The position numbers and the translations under genes are program-made. From the NCBI RefSeq assembly GCF_028583425.1, contig NC_072794.1:24487232-24551231 (forward strand): 64,000 nucleotides of DNA, written 5' to 3'. Positions within the stretch are counted from its first letter, which is position 1, and every line of letters starts with the position of its first letter. This stretch comes from Eublepharis macularius (lineage: Eukaryota; Chordata; Lepidosauria; Squamata; Eublepharidae). Under the pieces are notes generated by a model. That model did no database searches, was not told the origin of the DNA, and worked only from the letters and a program-made list of their open reading frames with translations. This document shows positions 21,501-32,551 of the stretch, one piece after another.

Positions 21501-22960
21501 TGATTGAACAGCAGTGGTGAGTGGGCAATCTTGCCTCATGCCACAAAACAGCTGGAACTAGAAATTAAGTTGTTCTTTAGCCACTTTTTAGCCCCTGATG
21601 AAGCAAGAATCTTACACCTCCCAAGAGGGTTGTCCTATCTGATTATTTTATTTATAGGTTCTTAATTGCACTTCATTTCCTCATAGGAAGAGACAATGAG
21701 TAATTCAGACACGCACACACCGCCTGTGTGAGTAATTCTGCTGCACTGGAAATGATGGGGTGTTCCTGTTGCACCTGATACAGAGACCCACCCAGAAGAT
21801 GGGAGACTGCACAGCATGCCCTTCACGAGCATTCAAAAAGGCACACACACACACACCCCAAACCCACAGCTTCAGAGGTGAGGGCAGGTCACAAGACATA
21901 TCTGCCTCCTCAACATGGTTATGTTGGTGTTGCTTTTTTTTTCTTAAATGCTGATCTGCAGAAGAAATAAATGCATACATATGCATCAATATCCTTTACA
22001 TACAATAATCCCTGGATAATTAAACCAAAGGTGGGGTGTGGAGTATTCAATGTTCTCTTTTCCAAAGCTACACCCCTCCCCCCACCCCGAAAGATCAGAA
22101 AAGCAAAAAGCTAGTCATGGGGCTCACCAAGTGTGGCCTGGGCTCTTGCTCCAGAAGAAGGTTTTTCCTATCAGTCTCCCTCCATGCCACTGCCCCCCTC
22201 AGGGAGGCTGATGTGACACCCAGATGTGACATCATTACTCCAGAGAGGCACTCCGGGATTCTACTGAAACTCTATGGTAAAACCGTAATTTCAGGGGAAT
22301 CCTAGAGCGTCACCCTGAGACAATGCTGTAACTTCTGGTTTCATGATGGAAGTGATGGTATACATCAGTGGAATGCTGACTTACCTGTCTGTACCCCTGA
22401 AGCACTTCTGCCAGTTGCCAGCACTGGCTTGCTTATCCCCACTTACTGGGGTGCTACTTTGCATGTCAGTAACAATTGATATCATCGCATAGACCCCAAG
22501 AACGCTCCCGCACTTTGCACTGAGTTGATTTGGGACCTGAATTGGCCCCTATGAAGCAGGCATGCTCCCAAGAGTTTAAGGTCACAAAGAGTTTAAGGGC
22601 AAGATTGTACTCCTGAACTGGAAAAGTCACAAGCAAAACGGGTGATTGTAACACTGTCTGAGGACAAGAACTATTTGGGTTTCAGATTTCCAGTTGTGAG
22701 GTTGTTGTGCTTAGCCATGAATGGGTAAAGAACTAAAGCAGTTAACAGAGACATTTCAGAAGCAAGGGCCCTGAGCTCTGTAGCAGATTTATAGCCAGGA
22801 TGCCTCCATAAATAGGTACCAAAGTTACTGCACTTTTTGGATGAAAATGGGAAGTGTCGATATTTTAAAGTGTCCTCCCCCACCTCGTGTCCAGCCTATA
22901 ATCAATAGAATGGGAGTGAAATATTGTCACCTAGAGTTTAAGGGCAAGATTGTACTTCCT
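21500..22960. other. No gene seen; old unclassified sequence
   Basis: There is a short CA run at 21842-21855. The phrase GAGTTTAAGGGCAAGATTGTACT occurs twice (about 22582 and 22933). No coding exon, tRNA or clear element was recognised. Confidence 0.45.
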
Positions 22961-23073
22961 GTTTTGGAAAAGATCCAGAGGAGTTAGCCGTGTTAGTCTG
23001 TAGTAGCAAAATCAATAAGAGTCCAGTAGCACCTTTAAGACTAACCAATTTTATTGTAGCATAAGCTTTCGAG

Positions 23074-23235
23074 TAGGGGTGTGCAAGGAAAAAACTTTCG
23101 GCTTTCTTGTTTCGGGATTACCCGAAACAAGATTCTCTACCGGCATTAGCCGAATGCCGAAACAAGAATCTCTTTCGGGATTCGGGATTCGGCATTATTT
23201 CGGCATTCTTTCGGGATTCTTTCGGGTTTTTTTGC
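23074..23235. repeat. hAT left terminus with subterminal motifs
   Basis: After TAGGGGTGTGC there is a cluster of TTCGG/CCGAA words (TTTCGGGATT, CCGAATGCCGAAAC, TTTCGGCATTC), repeated in both orientations. This arrangement is typical of hAT transposase binding regions. The right end at 35757-35931 mirrors it. Confidence 0.8.
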
Positions 23236-23469
23236 TGGGAAAATGCCTCCGTCTTTCAGGACGCCTGGAGGAGGCATTTTCCCACCAAATAAGCCCAAAA
23301 TTGGTGGGGACCTTCCTCTAACCCTTCTCTAACACCCACCCAAGTTTCAGACAGATTGGACTTTGGGGGGCCATGTTATGGCCCCCCAAAGCAGGTCCCC
23401 CCATCCTCCCATAAAGGAGCATCTTCTTCATTATTTCCTATGGGGAAAAAATGAAGAAGCAGGCTTCCT

Positions 23470-24720
23470 TTGCCAGGGGTGGCATTTTGCATGCAAAATG
23501 CCCCCCAGCCCTCAGGGGCCCTTCTCCCACCCCTCCTCCCACCCCCCACCGAGGCTCAGCCTGCTCCCACTTGGGGGGGCCATTTCATGGCCTCCCCAAG
23601 TAGGTGCTCTAATCTCTACCACTGACAGCGGGGGGAGGCTTGTGTTGCCAGGGGTGGCATTTTGCATGCAAAATGCCCCCCAACCCTCTGGGGCCCTTCT
23701 CCCACCCCTCCTCCCACCCCCCACCAAGGCTCAGCCTGCTCCCACTTGGGGGGGCCATTTCATGGCCTCCCCAAGTAGGTGCTCTCAGCCCCTAAAGTCC
23801 ACCCTTCACAGCCCCACACAAACCCAATTCCCCCCCAGCTGCCACACACAGACCCAAATCCCCCCAGTAGCCCCTCACAGACCCAAATCAACCCCCACCT
23901 GCCCCACACCCACCATAACCCCAGGAACAGGCTGGCCTGCCCTCCCCTTTTGGGAACCCCTAAACTCTCTTTCCCAGGGCAGTTCTGCACAGACAAGGGG
24001 TGCCACAATGGTGGCAGTGCCAAATCGTCCCTGGGAAAGAGCACCTGCCCTGGCACACAGACAACCACCCCCCTGACCCCCCCCACCACCCGCAGAGAAG
24101 GCTGGCCAGCCTGCCCCATTGTTCCCTATGCTGGGAACCAACCTCCCATCAAAGAAGGGAACACAGACACACAATCATTAAGTTTAAAAAACCTTTATTT
24201 TCTCATTTTCAAATTACAAGTGGTCAACAAATCACAACATATTACACTTATTGTCCCTCATAGCACAACACAACACAATTAACTACACATCAGAGAATCT
24301 TAAACACATTTTTTTTTTTGAAATGGACAAACAGTAAAGTTTTGAACATTACAACAGGTCACATAGTGAGCGGGCACAACAGGGCATGGAAACAGAAGAT
24401 GATCATAATAACTACCAGCCTAATACAACTCTCCCTCCATAAAACGACTTAATGGGGGGGAACCACTGCAACAAAATCCCCCCCCAACCCTCTGGGGCCC
24501 TTCTCCCACCCTTCCTCCCATCCCCCCACCAAGGCTCAGCCTGCTCCCACTTGGGGGGGCCATTTCATGGCCTCCCCAAGTGGGTGCTCTGCTCTCATCT
24601 CTACCACTGACAGCTGGGAGAGGCTTGTCTTGCCAGGGGTGGCATTTTGCATGCCAAATGCCACCCTCACCCTCAGGGGCCCTTCTCCCACCCTTCCCCC
24701 CACCCCCCACCACATGCATT
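23470..24720. repeat. Repeated C-rich block (TGGCATTTTGCATGC unit)
   Basis: A unit of about 180 bp (TGGCATTTTGCATGCAAAATG, CCCACCCCCCACC, GGGGGGGCCATTTCATGGCC) occurs at about 23483 and 23664, and partly again at 24473-24710. ORFs in this stretch are compositional shadows, not genes. Confidence 0.7.
24105..24472. repeat. Copy 1 of a ~370-bp internal duplication in the hAT
   Basis: Nearly identical to 27112-27482: GCCAGCCTGCCCCATTGTTC through AACAACAC-rich sequence to TAAAACGACTTAATGG. A few single-base and homopolymer differences were seen. Weaker similarity extends left of both copies (23776 and 26960). The 2.6 kb between them may be a later duplication or insertion. Confidence 0.85.
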
Positions 24721-26959
24721 CCTTGACAATCAAGAAATCTGGAGTTAAATATAATGTGCATATAAGTCCCTCAAAGACAGAAGCAATATGACCCATTTGA
24801 TTTCCACAACCTCAGACACAATTAGGGATCCGTTTCCCCTTGGTGGGGGATCCCCCACTCTCACCTATCACCCCGAAGGGGGAAAGTCAGTGAATGAGCC
24901 TTCAAGGTACGCTCCAGGGGCTGCTGCCGTGATGTCACTGATGTCATCTGGCTGCCCTGAGAGTATGCCTGTGCTTTGCAGTGGGCTGATTTGGGCCCTG
25001 CAGGCCAAAGCAGGATCCCTTGTGGCCCAAATCTGCCTGCTGTGAATTGTGCGTGCTCCCCAGCCTTGTGTGATGATCACATCACTTCCTAGAACAGACA
25101 TCATCATGCCAGAGCATTGCCATTAAATGATCATGCGTGTGTGAACAGACCCTATGTATCCTGTAGGCTTCAGTGATGGTATAGTAATGTTTTCACTCAC
25201 ATTATAGAGAGAGAGAGAGAGAGAGAGAAGGGGGGGAGGCACTGAAGCTAGATTATTTCTTCTATTTTACTGTCCCCTTCCAAAGCCAGGGTGGCATTGG
25301 CACAATGCCCCCCTCCCCCCGGCCAGAGCCTTAGTACCAGTATGCATTGACAGGCCCATGCATCATAGTCCTTTTTGAGACCCAGCCAAGTTGTGTGCCT
25401 TTTGGAGAAAAATGTTCAAGTTGCTGGTGGGGGTATGAACAATTTTTAGATATCCACTGTAGTGCAATGGCTAGAGAGTTGGTCTAGAATCTGGCAGACT
25501 CTGATTCTGTGCCTTGTAGGCTTGATGGATGTTCTTGGCTCAGCCTAAGTAAACAATTGTGTTGTGTTTTCCAGAGGCAGTCTAGGTGATTTTGGGGCCC
25601 TGGACAAATGTTCTTGACGGGGCCCCAGAACCAGTGCCGCCCCACCACTGGCTCCTTGCCAAGGCCAAGCAATTTGGCAACCTAGGCCCCAGATAGAGTG
25701 GGCAGGAGTGCGTTGTTTCCTTCCTCCCCCCCCCTCCACCCCCTCATACAACTAAGAAGGCCATCGGTGGAGTCACTCCAATGTGAGGCATGGAGCAGCT
25801 GTCTATTGTTAGCCTGGTTGTGATGAGGGTGAAACAAATCAAGGGAGAACAGCAATGTGTAAACCACTCTAGGTTCCCATGGGGGAGAAAACCGGGGCAT
25901 AAGATAAACCTTTAATTTGGTGGGGAGGGGGTATATACATTTTATGTGTATGTGTCTGTATGTTTTATGCATTCAAATCACTTGTGGTGTACTTTAGAAT
26001 TATATTGAGCTCCACAGTATCCCAAAAACCTTGTCCATGTATTGCAAACCGAAGTCAATCTACCACATCTAGGGTATTCTTCTTTTCCCTACTGCCTTCA
26101 ATTTTTCTTAGCATTATTGTCTTTTCTAGTGAACCTTGTCTTCTCATGATGTGACATAAGCACTATCATCAATTGATATCTTCAAGGGAGAAAGCAGGCC
26201 TGATTTGGTCTGGACATGTCTTTTTCGGAGTCCATGGTACATGTAAATTGAAACTTTCTTCCCACTTCACAGTGTGAATGCTTTTTCCTCCTATGAGCTT
26301 TGTCTAAATTTTACTGTACTGATACTGCTCATTTGGCCAAAAGGCCTGCCCTTGATCAATGCCACATTAAATACTTCATAATAAAAATATGTTTTTAGAA
26401 CCATTTAAAAGTGTCCTTAAGTGCCATACGCCGATTTAAAAAACCATAAGCTAAATGTTTGGGAACACAACCAGATATGTGAATGACTGAAATGCAGCCC
26501 AATCCCACTGCTACTTAAAATCCATTTTTGATGGAGGTCTGGATTGTCTTACATTGGTGTCATTGGGCTTGGAATCAGGAACCTGGAAGCGTTCCATGGG
26601 GGCTACAACTTTCATGCCAAGGCTAAGAGGGTGGGAACGGGATCTCTCTGGGGTGGCAAACTCTGGCCTTGGAAGTTACTGGCAATTTGGGGGTGGGACT
26701 TGTGCAAAGGAAAATCTGAGTAGGGATCTCCCCCAGAATCCATGGTCCGCATTTGCCCTCTAAAGAGATTGCCCTTGGAAGCAGCCAGTTTATCTGTAGG
26801 GAACTACTCTCTCTAACCTGAACTCAAGCCCAACCAGGAGTTTGGCAGCCCTAGGAAAATTTCTGAAAAAGATGGCAAAGGAGGGCCAGCAACTGATAGA
26901 GGCATGGAAGCCCACACCAGGACAGTAGCAGGGGCCTACTTGGGCAAAAGGGACGACCA
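24720..26959. other. hAT interior: no gene; microsatellite and a MITE-like piece
   Basis: A GA run is at 25204-25229. At about 26651-26852 the ends GGGTGGCAAACTCTGG and GGAGTTTGGCAGCCCT form an imperfect inverted pair related to the 50.7-kb MITE. No reading frame with a domain was recognised. Confidence 0.45.
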
Positions 26960-27111
26960 GTGCTCTCATCCCCCATAGTCCACTCCTTTCAGCCCCACAC
27001 AAACCCAGTTCCCCCACCCCAGCTGCCACACACAGACCCAAATCCTCCACTCAGCCCCTCTCAGAACCAAAACCACCCTCAGCTGCCCCACACCGAGTAC
27101 CCCAGGAACAG

Positions 27112-27482
27112 GCTGGCCAGCCTGCCCCATTGTTCCCTATGCTGGGAACCAACCTCCCATCAAAGAAGGGAACACAGACACACAATCATTAAGTTTAAAA
27201 AACCTTTATTTTCTCATTTTCAAATTACAAGTGGTCAACAAATCACAACATATTACACTTATTGTCCCTCATAGCACAACACAACACAATTAACTACACA
27301 TCAGAGAATCTTAAACACAATTTTTTTTTTGAAATGGACAAACAGTAAAGTTTTGAACATTACAACAGGTTACATAGTGAGCGGGCACAACAGGGCATGG
27401 AAACAGAAGATGATCATAATAACTACCAGCCTAATACAACTCTCCCTCCATAAAACGACTTAATGGGGGGGAACCACTGCAA
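27112..27482. repeat. Copy 2 of the ~370-bp internal duplication in the hAT
   Basis: See copy 1 at 24105-24472; the phrase AATCATTAAGTTTAAAAAAC and its surroundings match almost base for base. Confidence 0.85.
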
Positions 27483-27732
27483 CAGGGTCCAGCAGAACCT
27501 ATGTCATTTCCTGTGGCTGTGCTTTCAGTTCAGACACACAAAGCTGAACTGGGCACTTCCAAGGCACTGGACAATGGTATTTCTGGAGCAGTTCTGCAGA
27601 GGTCTCCCCCCACCCCCACACCAGCCTCAGAATTTACCTGGGAACATCTGTGAGAGATCATCATTGGCCGGTGCCCATCCACCACTCTTCCCGCATCCCC
27701 CAACCATGCAAACCCAACATTAACATCAAATT

Positions 27733-28135
27733 TTTTTTTTTAAACATGAACAGAACATCAACTTTTAAAAAACATAAGCACAACATTTTTTTGGGGGGTT
27801 TTTTTCCTTTTTTTTACATGAACAGAACATCAACTTTTAAAAAACATAATCACAACATTTTTTTGGGTTTTTTTTCCTTTTTTTTACATGAACAGAACAT
27901 CAACTTTTAAAAAACATAATCACAACATTTTTTTTTGGTTTTTTTTCCTTTTTTTTACATGAACAGAACATCAACTTTTAAAAAACATAATCACAACATT
28001 TTTTTGGGTTTTTTTTCCTTTTTTTTACATGAACAGAACATCAACTTTTAAAAAACATAATCACAACATTTTTTTTTGGTTTTTTTTCCTTTTTTTTACA
28101 TGAACAGAACATCAACTTTCAAAAAACAGTACAAC
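27733..28135. repeat. T-rich tandem repeat, ~61-70 bp units
   Basis: About six copies of ACATGAACAGAACATCAACT, TTTAAAAAACATAATCACAAC and a T-rich run, varying mainly in homopolymer length. They lie just 3' of the hAT transposase stop, in the direction of its transcript. Confidence 0.85.
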
Positions 28136-28475
28136 AATTCTTCTACAATTTTTTTTACAATGATTTCATCTGATAAAAACACCTAAGCAATCCCTATCTA
28201 ACCTGTTTCTCCCTCCAGTAGCAATCCATGTTTCTGGGGCATTATTTTTCATAATAAATTTGGTCCCACAGGGTATGTCTCAGTGATGGGAGATGTTTTG
28301 AATACCCTGGGGGGGGGGCTTTCAAATTGCTGGGTGTTTTCCCTTTGCCACTGGTTCCTAACCACCCTCCCTCTACTGGCCGGTTTTAACTGTATATACA
28401 GGGTTTTATACAGGGGAGAGCGCGATTCCAAAGGATTGGACTCATAGAGGATGCAGGCCACAAGTTGGGCTCACC

Positions 28476-31214
28476 TCAGTCACTCTGGAAGTCCAGTCCT
28501 GAGAAATCGAAGAGGCGAGAGTTGACCTTCAGGAAGGTCAACTGCTCGACTCTCCATGGGAGAAGGCGAGTGCGATGTGGGCCGACAATGTCGCCCGCAT
28601 GTGAAAAGACGCGCTCGCTCTCCACGCTCGTCGGAGGGCATGAGAGCAGCCGCTGCGCCTCGAGGGAGAGGTCCGGCCAGACCGACTCCTTCCTGGCCCA
28701 GTAGCTGAGCGGATCGGTGGAGAGCGACTCGCAGGGCTCCGCGAGGTAGTCCCTGACCATCGCCTCCGCCGGATCCTCTCTCACGGTCCTCACGACCCCA
28801 GAGGGGACGAGGGCCCACCGGAGCATCTCCATCTCCATCGGCACTCCGGTGGTGGCCTCGGGGGGGGCCTGCGCAGAGGGGGCGTCAGAGGGACCCGCAC
28901 GGCAGGGCCCCTCTTGCGTCCCCCCTGTCGACAGGCGTCCCCTCTTGGCCTGCCTGCGCCTCACCCAAGAGCAGAGCCCGTCTCTGGCTTGGGTGAGGTT
29001 CCCGTCCCGCTCGGCGAAAGTGCCCTTTATGCGCGGGTCACACATGGTCGCCAACATGTATGACTCTTCCTTAGTGAGAGGAGTTAGCCTGGCAGCTATG
29101 CCCTGCTGCAGCCTTCTCACTAATGCGCGCACCGCTGGAACAAGGTCAGCACGGGGCGCGACCCGGTCTGCAAGGGTGGCCAGATTCCTCTGGAGCGTGT
29201 GCACCAGGGGAATGACCAGACCGAGGGTCGCCGTGTCTGACGAGACCGCCACAGTGAAGTCCTTGAAGGGCTTCAGGACCTCCACTGTCTGGGTGATGGT
29301 GAGCCAATCCTCCCGGTTGAACTCACCCACCTGACTCGCACCGCGGTGCTCGGAGAGCCACGCGTGGAGTGCGGCCTGCTGCTCCACCAAGCGCTCAAGC
29401 ATGGCGCAGGTGGAGTTCCAGCGAGTGCTGACGTCAGTGATCAGAGCGTGCTCTGGCACACCTGTCCTGACCTGTGTCTGGCGCAGTTCGTGCGTGGCCT
29501 TCACGCTGCGCGAGAAGTGACCCGTGAGCCTCCGACATTTCTGGACAAGTAACTGGAGTTCACGGGTCCGGGTATCCACGGGTTCCTTCGAGGAGCCCAA
29601 CCCCAGCGCATCTCTCACCACTAGGTGAAGCTTGTGAGCGGCACAGTAGACGCTCTCTCGGCTCACTAGATGCGCCGCTGCCCTCATGTTCTTGCCACCG
29701 TCCGTCACCATGCATCCCACGGTGGCGGGTCCCTGGCCTATCCACTCGTCCAACTGTCTCCTTAAGGTGGCAGCGATGTTCTCCGCCGTGTGGGACACGT
29801 CGAGCACCTCGGCGTGAAGCAAGGCCTTGCAGTAGCCGGCCTGGCGGTCTCGCATCCTTCCCTGTCTAGCTGTGCTAGGCACCTCCCCCCGGCCCCCACC
29901 CAGAACCGACTCGGGTTCCCACCAGTGAGCAGTAAGCGAGAGGTACGCTTGCTGCACACTTGGGCAGGTCCAGATGTCCGATGTGAAGTGCACAGTTCTC
30001 CCGGCAACCCGGGACAGCTGTGCCTTCACATGATCCCTGGCAGCCCTGTAAAACGAGGGCACCACCGATCTGCTCAACGACGTGCGAGCAGGGACGGCGT
30101 ACCAGGGAAAGCAATCTTGGAGCAGCCCTGAGAAGCCGAAGTCTTCAACTACGGAATACGGTTGCCCATCCACTGCTATCATGTTGACGATGTGGCGCGT
30201 GATGCGCCTGCTCGCCCTCCGGATCCCCTCTCTGGGCACACTAGCGCCCTGCATACCAAGCATCTCCGGGAGAGAGGCTTGGCGTCCCTTTCCTGCAGGT
30301 ACCCTTGGGGGGAGAGCACCAGAGGAGCCTGCCTCCTTCTGGCTAGCTGGCGGCCGTGCGGCGCCACTCGAACCCTCCTCCCGAAGAAGCACCGCCTGGT
30401 GGTGCCTCTTCATATGGTACCTCATCCCAGACGTGGAGAGATGCCACACATCTTTGCCACGGCTGACGCGCTGCCTACAATGCAGGCACAGGGCTGCTCG
30501 GGGATCCTCCGTTGTCTGGAAGTGCTTCCAGAGTTCGGAGGAAAAGGGCATCCCACGCTTCCCAGGAGAAGCGCGTTCGGGACCACCCTGCGGCACCTCC
30601 TGTGAGGTGCTCTGGCCGGACACACCGTGTCCCACTCTCGGCCGGGCAGGTGGGGATGGACGAGGCTGAAGGGGCAGAGATGTGGGCTCTTCCACCACAG
30701 TCTCTGCCTCTTCCTCCCGCGTCCTCTCCTCCTGCACAGCCGCGAGAGGCCTGCTGCTGGCCTCAGAGGAAACTGGGGTGGACCGCCCCAGGGGGGGTCT
30801 CACGGGCAGTTCCTCCAACATCCTCCGGGTTCCTGGGGTGAGCGGGAGCGCAGGGAAAGTCATGTGCTCCGCGCCCATCCCAGGAGACACCACATGCTGC
30901 CCCTCCTCCAGCAGCTGGCTCGCAACCACTGGAGGAGGAGGAGCCTCAGCAGCAGGCCCCTGCCCAGTGCCAGCCCCTGCCTCACGCACCCGGGTTGGGG
31001 GTGGCCCTCCAGCAGCTGCCTCAGGAAAGAGAGTCGTGCGAACCCTCTTCCTGTCACCAGAAGCCAGGCTGGTGAACGGCAGCAGCGCAGGGGAGGGCCT
31101 CCTCCGCTCAGATGGAGGGGCTGCCGCAGCAGTCCCCCTCCCCCTCCCCTCCTCCCCTCTAGATTTCTCCCTAGCCTTTCCCCCGGGTCCCCTCTCTGCT
31201 TTCCTCTCTGACAT
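28476..31214 (-). CDS. hAT transposase, apparently intact
   Basis: The start is taken at the ATG at 31214 (MSERKAERGPGGK); upstream in-frame codons are TTG only. The protein of about 912 residues has a disordered basic, Pro/Ala-rich N-terminus, then a BED-type zinc finger (ALCLHCRQRVSRGKD with HMKRHH in the middle). The hAT RNase H-like catalytic core follows: VHFTSDIWTCP (first Asp), GCMVTDGGKNM (second Asp), YCAAHKLHLVVRDAL, and SVESERVFSHAGDIVGPHRT (catalytic Glu and dimerisation region) near the C-terminus. It would excise and reinsert the element from its TAGGGGTGTGC ends. No stop or frameshift is seen. The GC-rich codon use differs sharply from the surrounding DNA. Confidence 0.92.
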   Translation of the reverse strand: MSERKAERGPGGKAREKSRGEEGRGRGTAAAAPPSERRRPSPALLPFTSLASGDRKRVRTTLFPEAAAGGPPPTRVREAGAGTGQGPAAEAPPPPVVASQLLEEGQHVVSPGMGAEHMTFPALPLTPGTRRMLEELPVRPPLGRSTPVSSEASSRPLAAVQEERTREEEAETVVEEPTSLPLQPRPSPPARPRVGHGVSGQSTSQEVPQGGPERASPGKRGMPFSSELWKHFQTTEDPRAALCLHCRQRVSRGKDVWHLSTSGMRYHMKRHHQAVLLREEGSSGAARPPASQKEAGSSGALPPRVPAGKGRQASLPEMLGMQGASVPREGIRRASRRITRHIVNMIAVDGQPYSVVEDFGFSGLLQDCFPWYAVPARTSLSRSVVPSFYRAARDHVKAQLSRVAGRTVHFTSDIWTCPSVQQAYLSLTAHWWEPESVLGGGRGEVPSTARQGRMRDRQAGYCKALLHAEVLDVSHTAENIAATLRRQLDEWIGQGPATVGCMVTDGGKNMRAAAHLVSRESVYCAAHKLHLVVRDALGLGSSKEPVDTRTRELQLLVQKCRRLTGHFSRSVKATHELRQTQVRTGVPEHALITDVSTRWNSTCAMLERLVEQQAALHAWLSEHRGASQVGEFNREDWLTITQTVEVLKPFKDFTVAVSSDTATLGLVIPLVHTLQRNLATLADRVAPRADLVPAVRALVRRLQQGIAARLTPLTKEESYMLATMCDPRIKGTFAERDGNLTQARDGLCSWVRRRQAKRGRLSTGGTQEGPCRAGPSDAPSAQAPPEATTGVPMEMEMLRWALVPSGVVRTVREDPAEAMVRDYLAEPCESLSTDPLSYWARKESVWPDLSLEAQRLLSCPPTSVESERVFSHAGDIVGPHRTRLLPWRVEQLTFLKVNSRLFDFSGLDFQSD

Positions 31215-31239
31215 ACTTTCCCCTCCCAAATTCAACCCT

Positions 31240-32550
31240 AACTAATCAGAAAAGATTTAGAAAACAAAGGTCAACTTTGTTTTCAAGACCTAACTAACCT
31301 GCTATAAATCTGTGTTTCTAGTGGCTCTGTGACTTGGAGATGAACAATCAAGTGCCTTTTTAAGCAACCCTATTTATGTCAGGGAACCTGAGCCTGCCAA
31401 TCAGCTGAATTCCTCTGGAATTGAGCTGGCCCTAAACCCCAATAACAGGTGACGAAGCCTTAAACACTCACACACTAGTATGCCCGGGCCGGCCTGGCAC
31501 CACCACGTGTGCCAGAGATGGGCAGTGGAACCCTAGTTATGGGGGCACTAATGGGAAGCCTATTGACAGCTATTACAAATTTTTATATATATATATATAT
31601 ATATATAGAATTCAAACCTAACACTCACTCACTAATGCTTTCCCTGCTGAGTCCCTATTTAGTTTTTTAAAAAAAACTAGGCTCGGTTTCCCTAATAATT
31701 ATGTTGAGGGCAATTATCCACTGATCACCTACCAACTGGCCTACCTACCTAAGAGACACTATTTAGCGGGACCGATGTATCTGTGGTATGTCGGTGTGGG
31801 GTGTGGATGTGGTGTTTTGAAGATGAGCCTCCCCCCTCCCAAGCTAGCAAGAACCCACCCCCAAGGCCACCCAAATGTCAACCCGGACTCGCTCACACTA
31901 ACACCAGTCCTGCAGTCCAGCGATGTTCAGGCGGTCTTGCAGCTGGTCCTCCTCTCCTCCACGATGCTGTCAAGAAAATTGGAAATGTTAGCAGAGTCAA
32001 CACCACACGCCGCACACGCAACCCCAAAATTCAAGGCCCCGTTGCACAAGCCAAGTCAGCCCCCCCCCCCTTAAAGGCTAGGGCCAACCAGCAGCAAAAC
32101 AAAACACATCCACCCAGCAGAGCTTCTGGCCTGTGCAGGCCAGAAGCTGGCACACTCATTTTTTAGTCCTGTGAAACAGCAGTTCATGCCCACCCCACAC
32201 TCAAACTTGAAAAATGAAACATGAAAGAAAGCTGGCACTGCGATCAATGCTGGCCCCCCTAACCCCCAAACAATATCCTCTTGCCCAACCAGAAAATGCC
32301 CCCCCCCCCCGGCCCAAGCCATAAAGACAGAGCCAAAGCATATGCTCGCAGGTAGGCACAGCAGCAGACATAAGCTCAAAAACCAAATTTAACAACAACC
32401 CTACCAGTCCACCAGTGCAGATGTCCAGCAATGTTGATCCTCCACGCAGAGATCTGCAGGCCGATGTCCACCAAGTGCAGTCCAGTCCAGAAGAGGTCCA
32501 CCAACGATAAACAACCTGAATGTGAAGCAAAACAGTGAGTGCCAGGCCAG
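31240..32550. other. hAT interior upstream of the transposase: TA microsatellite, no other gene
   Basis: This should hold the transposase promoter and 5' UTR (minus strand), but no clear TATA or CpG arrangement stands out. A TA run is at 31583-31608. ORFs at 31775-32166 have no family motif. Confidence 0.5.
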
Positions 32551-32551
32551 C

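Noticed and set aside
23363..24282. Long Pro-rich ORFs in the left part of the hAT
   Set aside because: They follow from the C-rich repeated unit, with no domains and both strands open.
28465..31245. Plus-strand ORFs opposite the hAT transposase
   Set aside because: They are shadows caused by GC-rich codons of the real minus-strand frame, which carries all catalytic motifs.
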